A DNA stretch of 64,000 bases from Calonectria ilicicola (lineage: Eukaryota; Ascomycota; Sordariomycetes; Hypocreales; Nectriaceae). The notes below the pieces were generated by a model, which saw nothing but the letters and a program-made list of their open reading frames with translations, did not search any database and was not told the DNA's origin. The stretch is from positions 2,542,001 through 2,606,000 of the forward strand of contig CP085828.1 of the NCBI GenBank assembly GCA_020809705.1. The letters run 5' to 3'. The position numbers were made by a program, and so were the translations under genes. This document shows positions 23,209 to 33,772 of this stretch, in pieces (position 1 is the first letter of the stretch; each line of letters begins with the position of its first letter).

Positions 23209-24092
23209 ATGGCTCTGCATCCCCCGCCCGAGACGTCCAAGCTCATCTGTAGGTCTGCTCCAGCCCTCCTCTACCCCTCCCCCGCCAACCCAAGCCAACT
23301 CATGACATGGGGAAAAAAAAAAGGTGATGCAACATGGCACACACACACGCGCACGCATCCATCAGTAGTAGTAGGTAGTCGCTCACGCATCTGGAAATTT
23401 TAGTCGCCCCCGCCGGCAAGACCAATGGCCAGGCCGAGCAGTTCACAAAGGGCAGTCTGGTCCGTAACCAGCTCGACCCGTCCCCCATCGTGCAGTATCA
23501 CCGGTGGTTTTCACAGGCCCAGCAGCCCGAGTCGGACGTGGGGCATCCCGAGGCCTGCACCCTCTCGACGGCTGAGCTGCCGTCGGGCCGCGTCTCCTCG
23601 CGCACCGTGTACCTGAAGGAGCTCGACGAGCGCGGCTTCGTCGTCTACACCAACCTGGGCACCTCGCGCAAGAGCGCCGACCTGGCCTCCAACCCGCGGG
23701 CCGCCCTGCTCTTCTTCTGGGAGTCCCTCCAGCGCCAGGTCCACGTCGAGGGCCGCGTCGAGCGCCTCTCGCGCGAGGAGAGCCAGGTCTACTACTCGAC
23801 CCGCGCCCGCGGCAGCCGCATCGGCGCCTGGGCGAGCCGCCAGAGCCAGCCGCTCGAGCCCCAGGGCGACGACGACGACGGCCGCAAGCAGCTCGAGGGC
23901 TGGGTGAGCGAGGTGGAGGAGCGTTTCGAGGGCACCGAGGAGATCCCCGTCCCGGAGTTTTGGGGCGGCCTGAGGATTGTGCCGGACCGCATCGAGTTCT
24001 GGCAGGGTCGTGACAGCAGGTTGCACGACCGCTTCGTCTATGACCGAGAGAGCGAGGACGCCGAGTGGAAGGTGCAGCGTCTGAGTCCGTGA
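23209..24092 (+). CDS. PDX3: Pyridoxamine/pyridoxine 5'-phosphate oxidase
   Basis: FMN enzyme making pyridoxal phosphate. Exons 23209-23248 and 23404-24092 give 242 residues. The 40-nt first exon encodes MALHPPPETSKLI, and the join across a 155-nt intron gives LIFAPAGKTNG, as in yeast Pdx3 where IIFAP occupies this place. Family motifs in order: STAELPSGRVSSRTVYLKEL, GFVVYTNLGTSRKSADLASN, AALLFFWESLQRQVHVEG, RGSRIGAWASRQSQ, and the C-terminal FWGGLRIVPDRIEFWQG followed by SRLHDRFVY with the substrate-binding RLH. The start is the ATG nearest the family start; another in-frame ATG-free extension exists upstream. The second exon is strikingly GC-rich with almost all codons ending in C or G, unlike pyrABCN next door, which also creates a spurious 231-codon frame on the opposite strand. 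Confidence 0.95.
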
Positions 24093-25742
24093 AGTGCCTA
24101 GTGAAAGCCCCCCAAAAAGTTATAGAGCCTCCTTTCATCTATTAGAAAGGTTGATGAATAGAGATAGAACACGAAGAAGAATTTTGACCCTTTTCACCAA
24201 CAGTTTGTTGAAAACTCCAGTTCTCTCGCCTTCATGATATATGAGCCATCGCCGTAGCACATGGTCGTCTCTTCTTCCACACCTTGATAGGTACGAGAGC
24301 AGGATAAATGTTCTCTCTTCTCGAGTTACTTGTTTGCTTTGGTGTAGAGATCAATGTGACACTTGCAGCCCAGAAATGATCCTTGGGGTTCACACATCTT
24401 TCCACACAGCAGTTAGTCCGGAATGAGCACAACATACAGAGTTATATTCCCTGCAATCTCGACAACCTCAACCGCTTCATGGCCAACTCTGGCTCAACAT
24501 TCTAAGAGAAGCTAGCCATCCCCAAAAGCATTGCAGTTCCTTCGTTATCACGCCCCAGATGCCCGCTTAGTAAAAGCATGACGCTGAAGACAGTTCATCT
24601 ACACAGGAGAAAAACTGAGGCAATGTCTCCAGCTTGCAGGAAAAAACAAAAAAGATTACAAGTATTCATCCTAGCGTAAAATAAACCACCAGTTTTAGCA
24701 AAAAAGAAGAAGAAAAAAAGAGGGAGAGGGGTAAGGAAGGCCTCATTCGAATATCGTCAAAAAGGTAAGCGCGTGTTTCGCGGAAGAGCTTCATAAAGGA
24801 CGCCGCCGTAAAACCCCCCCGCCCGAAAACTGACATGAACAGTGTTAGGTACGGGTGCTAAATACACTCCAGCCGGATCAAGGCACATCAAATGCGCAGG
24901 TGACTTGTCAAACTCCATTGTTGGTTTGGCGGGTAGGGCTACTAAGATATGCTAACCGAGTGGCTTTCTTTGACCAGCAAAACGACTAAGCCTGGCTCAA
25001 AAGGCGGCAGGATCCGCCGGGAGGTGAAACTCCTAAAACTCACCGGGTTCTTTTTAGTTTCAATCAGCTGCTTGCGAGGGGAAATAGCTAACTCATGCCT
25101 CGGGAAGGCACATGGACAATCAATGCACATTCAAAGTAACACTGGAGCGACATCACAAGAAACATTTGGCTTAGGTAAAGAGAGGCAAGTCAAGATGAAG
25201 GAGGAAAAAAAGAAGAATCGTAGTGAGCTATTAAACGAACACTATTAGACCAGAATATACGAGAAGGGGTATGTGTAATTCTGGTCTCCCATGCCAAAAA
25301 ATGAGCCCAAACCAAACCAGGCCGCAACAAGATTCTTGGGGTGTCGTGTCATGCCAAACACGCACCACGTACAAAACGGAATATTACATGAACTAGTCCA
25401 CCCGTGAAAATGAAAAAACATGACCCTGGATTACACATATAGTGCGAAACGCGAGCAAAAAACAACCAGTGCCGCTCTGAGGCGCGTGGTGAAATCCCTC
25501 CAGGTAAGGGAGCGTTCCGTAAACAAGAAGAGCAGATGCCGATGCCGGATGATGCCAGATCAAGTCGCCGAGACCCATTTACAAGAAGTTCGCTATTACA
25601 TGATGCATAATATTTTGTAGTGCAAATCGAGAAAGAAAACGCCGTACCAATGCTGAAGTAGCCGAATCCATGACGGGGTAAAGATTAAGAATAAACGCCG
25701 GTTTAGTGTATTTGAGTGTTTGCCTTCATTTTCGCATTTGTT
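24093..25742. other. Convergent intergenic region, PDX3 to cyclin
   Basis: It holds the 3' ends of both genes. Composition is A-rich on the + strand from 24600 to 25350, with several A-runs. I see no ORF over about 100 codons and no RNA gene. With 1.65 kb for two 3' UTRs, one UTR may be long. Confidence 0.4.
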
Positions 25743-26887
25743 TCATGCCTTGTAGTGTTGAAAGTAGTCGTCAGAGAGCGCCGAGGGCCGAGGGGTCGTG
25801 GCTTGTGATGCGTCCGCTGCGGGGGTGTCGACGGGCGTCAGCGTCAGCCCTAGGCCCAGTGTTGCTTTGCCGGAGCAGAGCGTCGTCTTGGAGCGGGTGT
25901 GGGAGGGGACGTAGTTTGAGCAGCCGACGTCATCTTCGTCGCTCGACGTGGCGTACTCGCTGGCGTCCCAGCCGGGCTGCTGGGCGGCGAGCTGCATGTC
26001 CACCATGGCGTCCGTTAGGCAGTCATCGTGACAGAGGGGCATGATGCGGTAATTGAGGTGCTCCATGATGCAGCGCTCCGTGACGTTGAGCTGCTGGTGC
26101 GACCACATGTCGCGGCCCCAGGCCCGGCAGTAGTACTGCGAGGGCTCCTGCGGGTCCTCTGTGAACTTGACAGCGATGACCAGCGCAGCGAAGAAGATGA
26201 GCTCAGGGCTGACTGAATCAATGTGCAGCTGCTGGCGCTGGGGGATGAAGGGAGTCGGGGGCAGCGTGTGGCGCTTGTTGATGGAGGAGTAGTCGGAGCG
26301 GAGGGGGCAGGACACACGCCAGCGGCGGGCGAAGCGCGAGTCGAGGCTGTCGAGGATGCACACGGCGAGGGCGACGGTCTCGATAGGAACGTTTGCACGG
26401 CTGAGGACAGCCTGGACGAGGTGAACCGAGGCGGTTGCGAGCGAGGCCGATGAAGGAATGAGGTTGACGAGGTGGATAGCGGGGCCTGCAGGTATCCGGG
26501 TTAGGCGCGGGTCAAAGAAAGAAAGAAACGGGGGGGAGGCAGGAGGAAGAACAAAAGCAGCTTTTGAAAAGAGAAAAGAAAGAGAGAGAACAAGATGAAG
26601 CAACGCTTGGTGTTCAAAACTGGACAACACACAAAACATTATTGCTCCTCCCATCTTCTCCTCTCCTACTCTCGACTGGCTGTTTTTTTTGTTTCCAATG
26701 TAAACGTACCTCGCCATCGCGGCTGCAGCTGCTCGCCGTCTTGCAGAGTCGTCCGCGGAGACTGGGCAGCCGAAGAGCTACGGGAGCTGGGGGGCGGTGT
26801 GGGGAGGTTGGACAGAGGGCGGTACGTAAAGTATCCCTCGTGCTCGTCGTCGGCGACGGCAACGTGCTTAGAAGTATCTCGGCGCAT
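25743..26887 (-). CDS. Pcl/PHO80-type cyclin
   Basis: Exons 26887-26710 and 26485-25743 give 306 residues. The 224-nt intron (GTACGT donor, TGCAG acceptor) joins QPRWR to GPAIHLVNLI in frame. Residues about 60-200 form a cyclin box of the Pcl kind: HLVNLIPSSASLATASVHLV, NVPIETVALAVCILDSL, a loop with an insert, then FFAALVIAVKFTEDPQEPSQ, the W-G motif CRAWGRDMW, and LNVTERCIMEHLNYRIM. Pcl cyclins activate the kinase Pho85 (PHO-80/PHO-85 system) and control nutrient response, morphogenesis or Gcn4 turnover; which one applies here cannot be told. The acidic tail DEDDVGCSN and a run of TP/SP sites at the end suggest phosphorylation. The start is the first ATG in a frame whose upstream part opens only with TTG. 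Confidence 0.82.
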
Positions 26888-28577
26888 GGTGTCGGTTGAT
26901 GGTGACAAAAACGGTTCCAGTCCTCAATCCACAGTTGTAGCAGTCCCGGGGGCCGATTCTCATCCTTTTCTGGGGGGTTGGTGAAGGGACGAGCGAGTTG
27001 TTATTTACGCCAAAAGAGCCACCAGGCAGCCTACGAGAAGTGCTTGTTTGCCTCAAGAGAGAGTAGTAGTGAATCACGCGAGCACACAACACACGCAATA
27101 CAACGACAACAACGCAGGATCTAGGTTCACAGTAGACGGGGGGAGGAAGGGATGGTTATATATCCCGAGCGTCAAGTGTGTAAATATAGCACTGCCGGCC
27201 ATGGGCCTGTACGTAGCATGGCCCGAGCCAAGGACCAAGTGCAACACGAGCGAGCGGGTGGAGTAGTGCCGCCAGGGGTTGGCTTCACCAGAATAAGGCT
27301 GAGTCGCGGTGCTGAGGCCAAGGATGACGCCCGGGCAGCCAGCGAGCCACCGGCAATAGTGGGCAGAAGGCGGTGGGAAAGGGTCCTTGGGTCTTCTTGG
27401 GCCCTCTTGGGTCCTGAGGACCCAGACAGAGCCCGCTTAGTTTCTAGCGGTCGTGGTAGTGCTGGTGTGTGGTGGACGCCCAGCGTCGGGACAAGGGCCC
27501 AGCCAGGGGACCCAGGCTCCTCAATTATCGCCAGCAACGCACCAGAGCGGAGCCCGCGGTGCATTCCAAGGGGAAGCATGGCCTGCACGAGTAAGCCGTA
27601 CGCTGAGCTGGTGTAAGCGGCGTGCTTTGCGAGGCAGAATGCAGAGCTGTGTAAACGAAGACGACGGTGAAGAAGCAGAAGAAGCAGACGGAAGCCCTTG
27701 GGTCCAGCTCACGGCATTCTTGGTGGCGCCGCCTCCATGATTACGAGAATCAGCGGTAATGAACTCATCATCATTGTATTGTTTACCCTCTCCGATTTGT
27801 CTTTGATTTTTGCTCAGCACCTACAACCGGTGCGCGCGGCTGATATTATTATTATTGTTATTATTATTATTTTTTATTTACTTTTTGTGCACGAGTTTTA
27901 GACATCTGGGAGAGAGCCTCCAGGGGTAGCCGTAGCCGTATGTACTGCTGCGCACCCGTCTGAGTGGGGGGCTTGGCAAAGAAGTGGCAACCGACAAATA
28001 GCGGGACGGGGACGGCCGATGGAAAAAGCCCGTCTTTCCTTGACATCACAACACACACACATTCACGCACTTGATCAAATCGATCACTCGCCCAAAAAGG
28101 ATAAAATTAAAGTGAAGGGAAAAAAGAAGATTACACAAAACCAGACCACCGGTTAATCCGAGGTGCATGAATTCGGTCTCGACTCCCCGCCCGGCGCGAG
28201 GACAAATCCAGACAGTTGGAGGAATGCGGAAGGCTTCGACAGCTTCTCCGTCTGGGTTCCCCCCGGTGCGAAGAGTTTCACTCCTGGTCCCCGCTTCCAT
28301 CAAGTCATCAGGGGCGGGCTGAAAGGTGTGGATGGGAGGGAGGGAGGAATTGGGGAATGAATGGGCACGCAATGCAGCCTGCGTGTGATTGAACCGATTG
28401 GTAGCCAACCACGCTGACCACGGCTAACTTTGGGACTTGGGCCATCAACGATGGATGCCGTCATGACGCCCAACCTGACATCGAGCTCATGGGCTTCAAT
28501 GGCCTTCCCCAGGGATGCCTTGCCTCGTGGCTGACAATTAATTTCTGAGAGGCGTACCCTCCATCTGGATGGAGTAG

Positions 28578-28595
28578 GGTGGTGGTGGTGGTGGT
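28578..28595. repeat. (GGT)6 microsatellite
   Basis: Six uninterrupted GGT triplets in non-coding DNA. Confidence 0.85.
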
Positions 28596-30115
28596 GTTCT
28601 AAGACCGAGGATCAAGACAACAAACAGCAAGAACAAAACAAAAAAAAAAGGCCTGTTCTTCTCCCAGGGCTGGGGTAGGTTTGCGCGACGGCAATGCGTG
28701 ATGCCCTTTGGGGAGAAGATGTTCGCCAGATACGAAGCGTGCACGGCTCAGTGTCGCACATGGGATTTCTGGTTCCTGGCTAAAACCAGTCGAGGGAGGG
28801 AACGATTGAAGAGTACGTACTGCGCATACGTAGTATACGTCAACGGCGAGGATCCCGCTGATCAGTACATGCGTACATTAGCACCCGGGTGGAAATACGG
28901 TCGGAACGCTCCCACCCCTGTGACAGCGATGCGACAGTGACATGTCTTTGGTTCTGGGAATCAGGCAACACACGGCTCTTCCACCCAGCATCAAGAATCT
29001 CACGACGTCTCAATTAGTTGCACATGCAAGCGCCCGCGGTGCGTCAACTAGCCCAGTCGTGTGCGATTGTGTGGGTGTCAAGGCTGTGGCGGTGAAACAA
29101 GCAGGCTTTCGGTTGCATTTTCTGGCTTCATTTCGCCATCACCGTTGCCCATCCCATCACATCCATCCCATCTCCCCCTCAGCCAGCAGCAATGGCATTG
29201 TCAATGGCAATGACGCTTCTTCTCTGTGTGCGTGCGTGTGTGTGATTGCGATGCAATTTGTTTTTTTTTTTTTTTTCCGGGGCCTGTCTGACCCCTCCCC
29301 TCGGGTCCCTAAGTCCTTGGGTCCATCCAACCGTCGGGGCTGTGTTGTGTGAGAGTGTACTTTGTCCGCTCCATCTCCATCTGGCTCCGGGCACGGTCGT
29401 CTGGCCACCATCATTCGCCCAACCACAGCAGATGCCAGTCAGTCGATTTGGGGTCGGTCCGGCACATGCACAGCATACATGGCACGGGATGAGAGATGGG
29501 TGGACTCTCCCCGGGCAGGGAACCGGCTGGGGAACTCCGCGAGAGCACAAGTCATGTCATATCGGGAATTTTTATCCACAAGGTAAATCGAGATGTTTAT
29601 GCACGCACCTCGTCACAGTCGTATTATGCACAAAGTCGCGTGCTCCGCCAAGTGGAGCTTGTTGCGCCGCGACTTCAAGGTAACCTGAGCCGAGCACCTC
29701 GCCGAAGAAAGGGTACCCCCTATTCTTATTTTTCGGAGCCTGGTTCCCCATCCCGAGCAAACATCACCATTAAATGATTAATATAATATGCTGCACTGCG
29801 TGTTTTGAAGCGGAGCTTGCGAGAAAGCGAGCCGAACATCTGCCTGCACAGGTGGGGGGTTATGGGCCTAACGCCGCTGAGGCTGACTTGGGAATTTGGT
29901 CTTGAGCTAGCGCGGTCCTCTGCAGCACCCGAAGACCGTCTCGTCCGAATAAGGGGAAGGCCCAAAGCCCCTCTGCGTGGCCCAAATTCGCAAGGGGCGG
30001 CTGGCTGCGATGGAGATCTTGGCCTAGATCTGGTTGGTAGGGATCATGAGCACGGGGACCGAGCTTTGGCGTCAAATGTCACCATCCGCCTCCTCCATCC
30101 ATCCATCAGTTGCTT

Positions 30116-30139
30116 ACACACACACACACACACACACAC
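30116..30139. repeat. (AC)12 microsatellite
   Basis: Twelve uninterrupted AC dinucleotides, followed after about 60 bases by an imperfect GAGACTGAGACC-type purine repeat. Non-coding. Confidence 0.9.
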
Positions 30140-32044
30140 GTGAAGGAGCAAGACGAGTCAAACAAGACACGGGTCCAAGAGAGAGACATACAAAGGCAGA
30201 GACTGAGACCGAGACTGAGGCAGAGACAAACTCTCTCGTTCGCCTGCGTCACTCACGAAGTCGCCTAATAAAAGAAATAAACGTCAAGCACGCTCCGAAT
30301 TTTCTCTAGCCCGCCTTGGCTGCCAGGCCTCGCGTAACGCCGACGTTTCCGACCACGGCTCGCTCTATTGTTGGAGCTTGATGAATTGCGCTCCATCTCA
30401 CCGCTCGCCATCGTTCCGCTGGGCACTTACGGCCCAGTACCATGCCCGTGGGAAGACGTGATTTGGAGGCGTGCCGCCAGGTCAATGAGAGCCCCTAGGT
30501 CGGACATGTGGCCGAGCTATTTGGCTGCTCCCCTGCCGCTCAGCCGCCCCAGAAGGATATTAAAAAAATCACGGACAGTGGATGGTGCTGACATTGCCCA
30601 CGTTCAGCCCTGGGTGGGAAGCAAGGCGTTTTTCGTCCTGGCGTCTCCAGCGCGGGAACCGTTTGGCCTCAGCTCGCTGCGAGTTTCCGCCACGCGCCCC
30701 ATTTCCGCTGGTCCAGATGCGCGGCACAGACCGAAAAGCATTGTCGAGCACGAACAATCGGTGCCACGACTCCAACTCGTTTCGTCAAACCGTCCATTGC
30801 CCTTAGAGATAGATCGCCTCCCTCTTCCGTCGACCAAGGAATAACATGCAGTTTAGCAGTGCGGGGTTGCCGATCGGGTGGGTGAGCTGGACAGCGATCA
30901 CCATCCCTCACAGAGGTCGTGTGCACACACAACCCGGTGGCGGGGTTGCGCTCTGGTCGATCCATTGCTCACTGTTTCGTCGACGATATCGAAACAGAGA
31001 CTCTTTGCCCGCCAGCAACGTCACTGTTCCCACGCCGAAATGAGCTCCCCAGTGGAACTCGATTGCCTAGCCTCCTCGCTCAGATGAATCATCTATTCTC
31101 GTTTCAGCGCCACGGGCCCACCTCCTACCCTCAAGTACATGTGTCATGGCTCTCTGGACCATGCTCTCAACACCATCCAAGTGTCCCAAGGTGGCTGGTT
31201 AGATTCCCTTTCAAGTAAAACCCAATGGAAGCCTGGATCTATGCCCAGAACGGATTTGAGGCAAACACATCCACCTGGTAAGCTTGGTCCACGCTGCATC
31301 GCTAACGTTAGTTCATCAGCGTATTGAGCGGGGACCATCAATAGCTGCAGCTAACAGATCGAATATTGGACCAAGCTCCAGCACCAGTCAGCCCAGTGGC
31401 CTCGAAGTGCGCCAGCCAATCTACGAGCCTGAGCACTCGTATGTGTTCAGCTTTTCCAATAACCCATCAACTGCTACATGGGGCTGCATTATTGTAACCT
31501 AGCAGTGTAGTATCCAGAGGCTTGACTGGTGCATGACGTAAACAAGTCACATTCCCAGGTATCAACAGGGAGGATTCTAAACGAAAAAAAACGAAAAACA
31601 AATAATCCCGCAATATAAAAACCAATGCTATACCCTGTTTTATTTGGGTTCCATCAGGATATAATTGAAGTTTATTCTAGTTTGGACTGAAAGTGTTTCT
31701 CCGCAATGCATGGCCGTCCCCTGTTGAGCGTTCCGCCCTGGGTTTGACCTGACAAAACCTCCTCCGTCATGGAAGAAGCTATTTCTTCCCATGGCTAAAA
31801 GTGGTTTCTCCGGGTGTCAGCTGGGAATAAACTTGCTCGCTTTCAGGTCAAAGTGAGCTGACAATGCCGCACAGAGCCTTAACTCAGCTCCTGAGCCATG
31901 GAAGTTTCTCATCCCTCCCCACAAAGCCATTTAGTTTGATGGCATTCATGCTCGCTTACTTTGCTTTGCCTTCGTATTTTTTTAATTTTTTTTTTCATCC
32001 TGGTCTTGACCTTTAGTCCTACTTGCATGACGAATATGTCGCTC

Positions 32045-32087
32045 GGTCGATCATGAGATGTGGTCGATCATGAGATGTGGTCGATCG
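32045..32087. repeat. Tandem 17-bp repeat, 2.5 copies
   Basis: The unit GGTCGATCATGAGATGT occurs twice exactly and then starts a third time (GGTCGATCG). The unit contains the palindromic core CGATCATGATC-like sequence GATCATGA. It sits in non-coding DNA. Confidence 0.85.
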
Positions 32088-33772
32088 TCTAAATTTAGCG
32101 GAATGGACTCCATTGCTGGGTACGCAACGTTATCGACGTCATGGATTTTTTGCGAAGGGCTCGAGAGTCGGATGAGTTTTACGGATGATGAAGATCCACT
32201 ATTAATCATATTCGGATGAAAACTGAGGAATGCTTCAACGAGACAGCCGAACGGTAAACACGCCTCTGCTATCTACCCTGATTGCTATGAGAGAGAATTG
32301 CCCTCGATGTTTCTCCGGCGTCTTTATCGTTTGTAGGTTCTCGGGGCAGCCTTGGCGAGTTGATCGATTTAAGTGCTTGCGTGTCATCAACAAAGAAGGG
32401 ATAGAGCTGGCTTCTCCGCCCCTTCAAGGTTTGTGTAAAGCGCAGTCAGATATCTGGGGAAGCATGGCTACGCCCATTACATCATCTGAATCAAGCAGCG
32501 CCGTGATCGAATCATCTCCCACATCCCTTGACACTATAAGCCCATACTTTATTTACCACGCGGAAACATCCATAGCAAGAGCTGAAGGCATTTTTTCCAA
32601 CTTAGCAAAAGCCAATGCCTGCCAAGCTTTTCACAGCTTTCCTGCCACAACCCGTTCTCTTTAAACTTCTGGCACATCGTTTGAGCCATCTCGCTGTAAC
32701 TTTGAGCCGCCGCAGTCTCCTCGCAGCTGTCACTGCGCTCGCAGGATTGGTCAATTCGTGCCAAAACGAGTAAGCAGGAAATAATCACGCACGCGACTCT
32801 GCCCCCAAAACCCACTCGCGCAGCTTCTCTTCCTCCCTCCCGTTTTCAGGGACGGTCTATACAGACGCCGTATATCTCCCATCCCTGACACCCTCTATTC
32901 TATTCTCAAGTCTGAGGAGAGGGCTCGGGGTATCAGTAAAAAAAGAAACAGTCGTCGGGCCATGATTAGTCGTGTCCAACTTGATCCTGTGCTAGCAACA
33001 ATGTGAACATTGTGGCTGTGGTCGAGATCTTACCGGCGCAACCCTAATGATGGGCCCCCGAATCTCTATTACTAGTCTTTCCATCGGCGGCGTCGCCATC
33101 TCCGAGAGCGGCAAAGGCGGGCTCGTGGCTGGAATGTTGGGGAAGCTGTGGAGCGTAAACTTGTTCTAGGTGTTCTGGTCGCGTGTTCAAGCTCATCAAA
33201 CGCACATAGCTAGAAGCTTGTATGTCGGATCGAGACACTGATCATCAGAGAAAGTTCTTTAGTCTCTACCGGCGATGTCCTGCCCAAGGCCGGTCCGTCA
33301 CATTGGTCTCAATATCCATCATGTAATCGTTTGATCGCTATATAGGACTGAACTTCTTCGTAGTTTTTGATGAGCGAAGTATTGTAATAGATGCGACCAA
33401 TGGTACAAAATAGTTGCAACTTGTGAAGTTGATCCATTAATAGTTGAGGCTTCGGTGTGTGGAAATAGTGTATCATCTTCCTGTATCCTGTCATAGCCAT
33501 TCGGGGTTCATGTCCTCTTGCGAGGTCCATCTCAAACAAGGGCACCAGAGCAACACAAGCATAATAAACCTTGGTCAAAATAACTCAATTATAGGTAATC
33601 TACTTGCAATAGATAGAAGAGATCTAAGCTTTAAAAGCATGTCTACAAGAGCAGAGAAAGAAGTGAACAATGCTCGCTTACTAAATCGCCGCTAGGCTTT
33701 TCAGAAGCGAAGAAAGCTAAGTCGAAAAAAAGAGTAAAAACGCGACAACTTAAACTATTTTGCAAACCATGT

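Larger units (their letters stand above)
26888..33772. other. 6.9-kb stretch without recognisable genes
   Basis: 26888-27300 is the cyclin leader and promoter, with TATATAAC on the minus strand near 27155-27165. The rest has many short overlapping ORFs, none over 160 codons, with no motif or consistent coding bias. Simple repeats are scattered through it: ATT repeats near 27844-27870, (GGT)6 at 28578-28595, T-runs near 29261-29276 and (AC)12 at 30116-30139. Composition is near balanced, so this is not an AT-rich RIP block, except toward 31500-32200 and 33300-33750, which are AT-richer. Long non-coding transcripts or unrecognised lineage-specific genes are possible. Confidence 0.45.

Noticed and set aside
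23443..24138. 231-codon frame opposite PDX3
   Set aside because: An artefact of the very GC-rich exon. The translation is Arg/Pro/Gly-rich low complexity.
27300..27306. TGAGTCG upstream of the cyclin gene as a Gcn4 site suggesting Pcl5 identity
   Set aside because: One mismatch from consensus, about 410 bases away, single copy. Not enough to name the cyclin.
33309..33578. 89-codon minus-strand frame downstream of the Ufo1-like gene
   Set aside because: Could be a terminal exon of an unknown gene, but no joining exon or motif was found.
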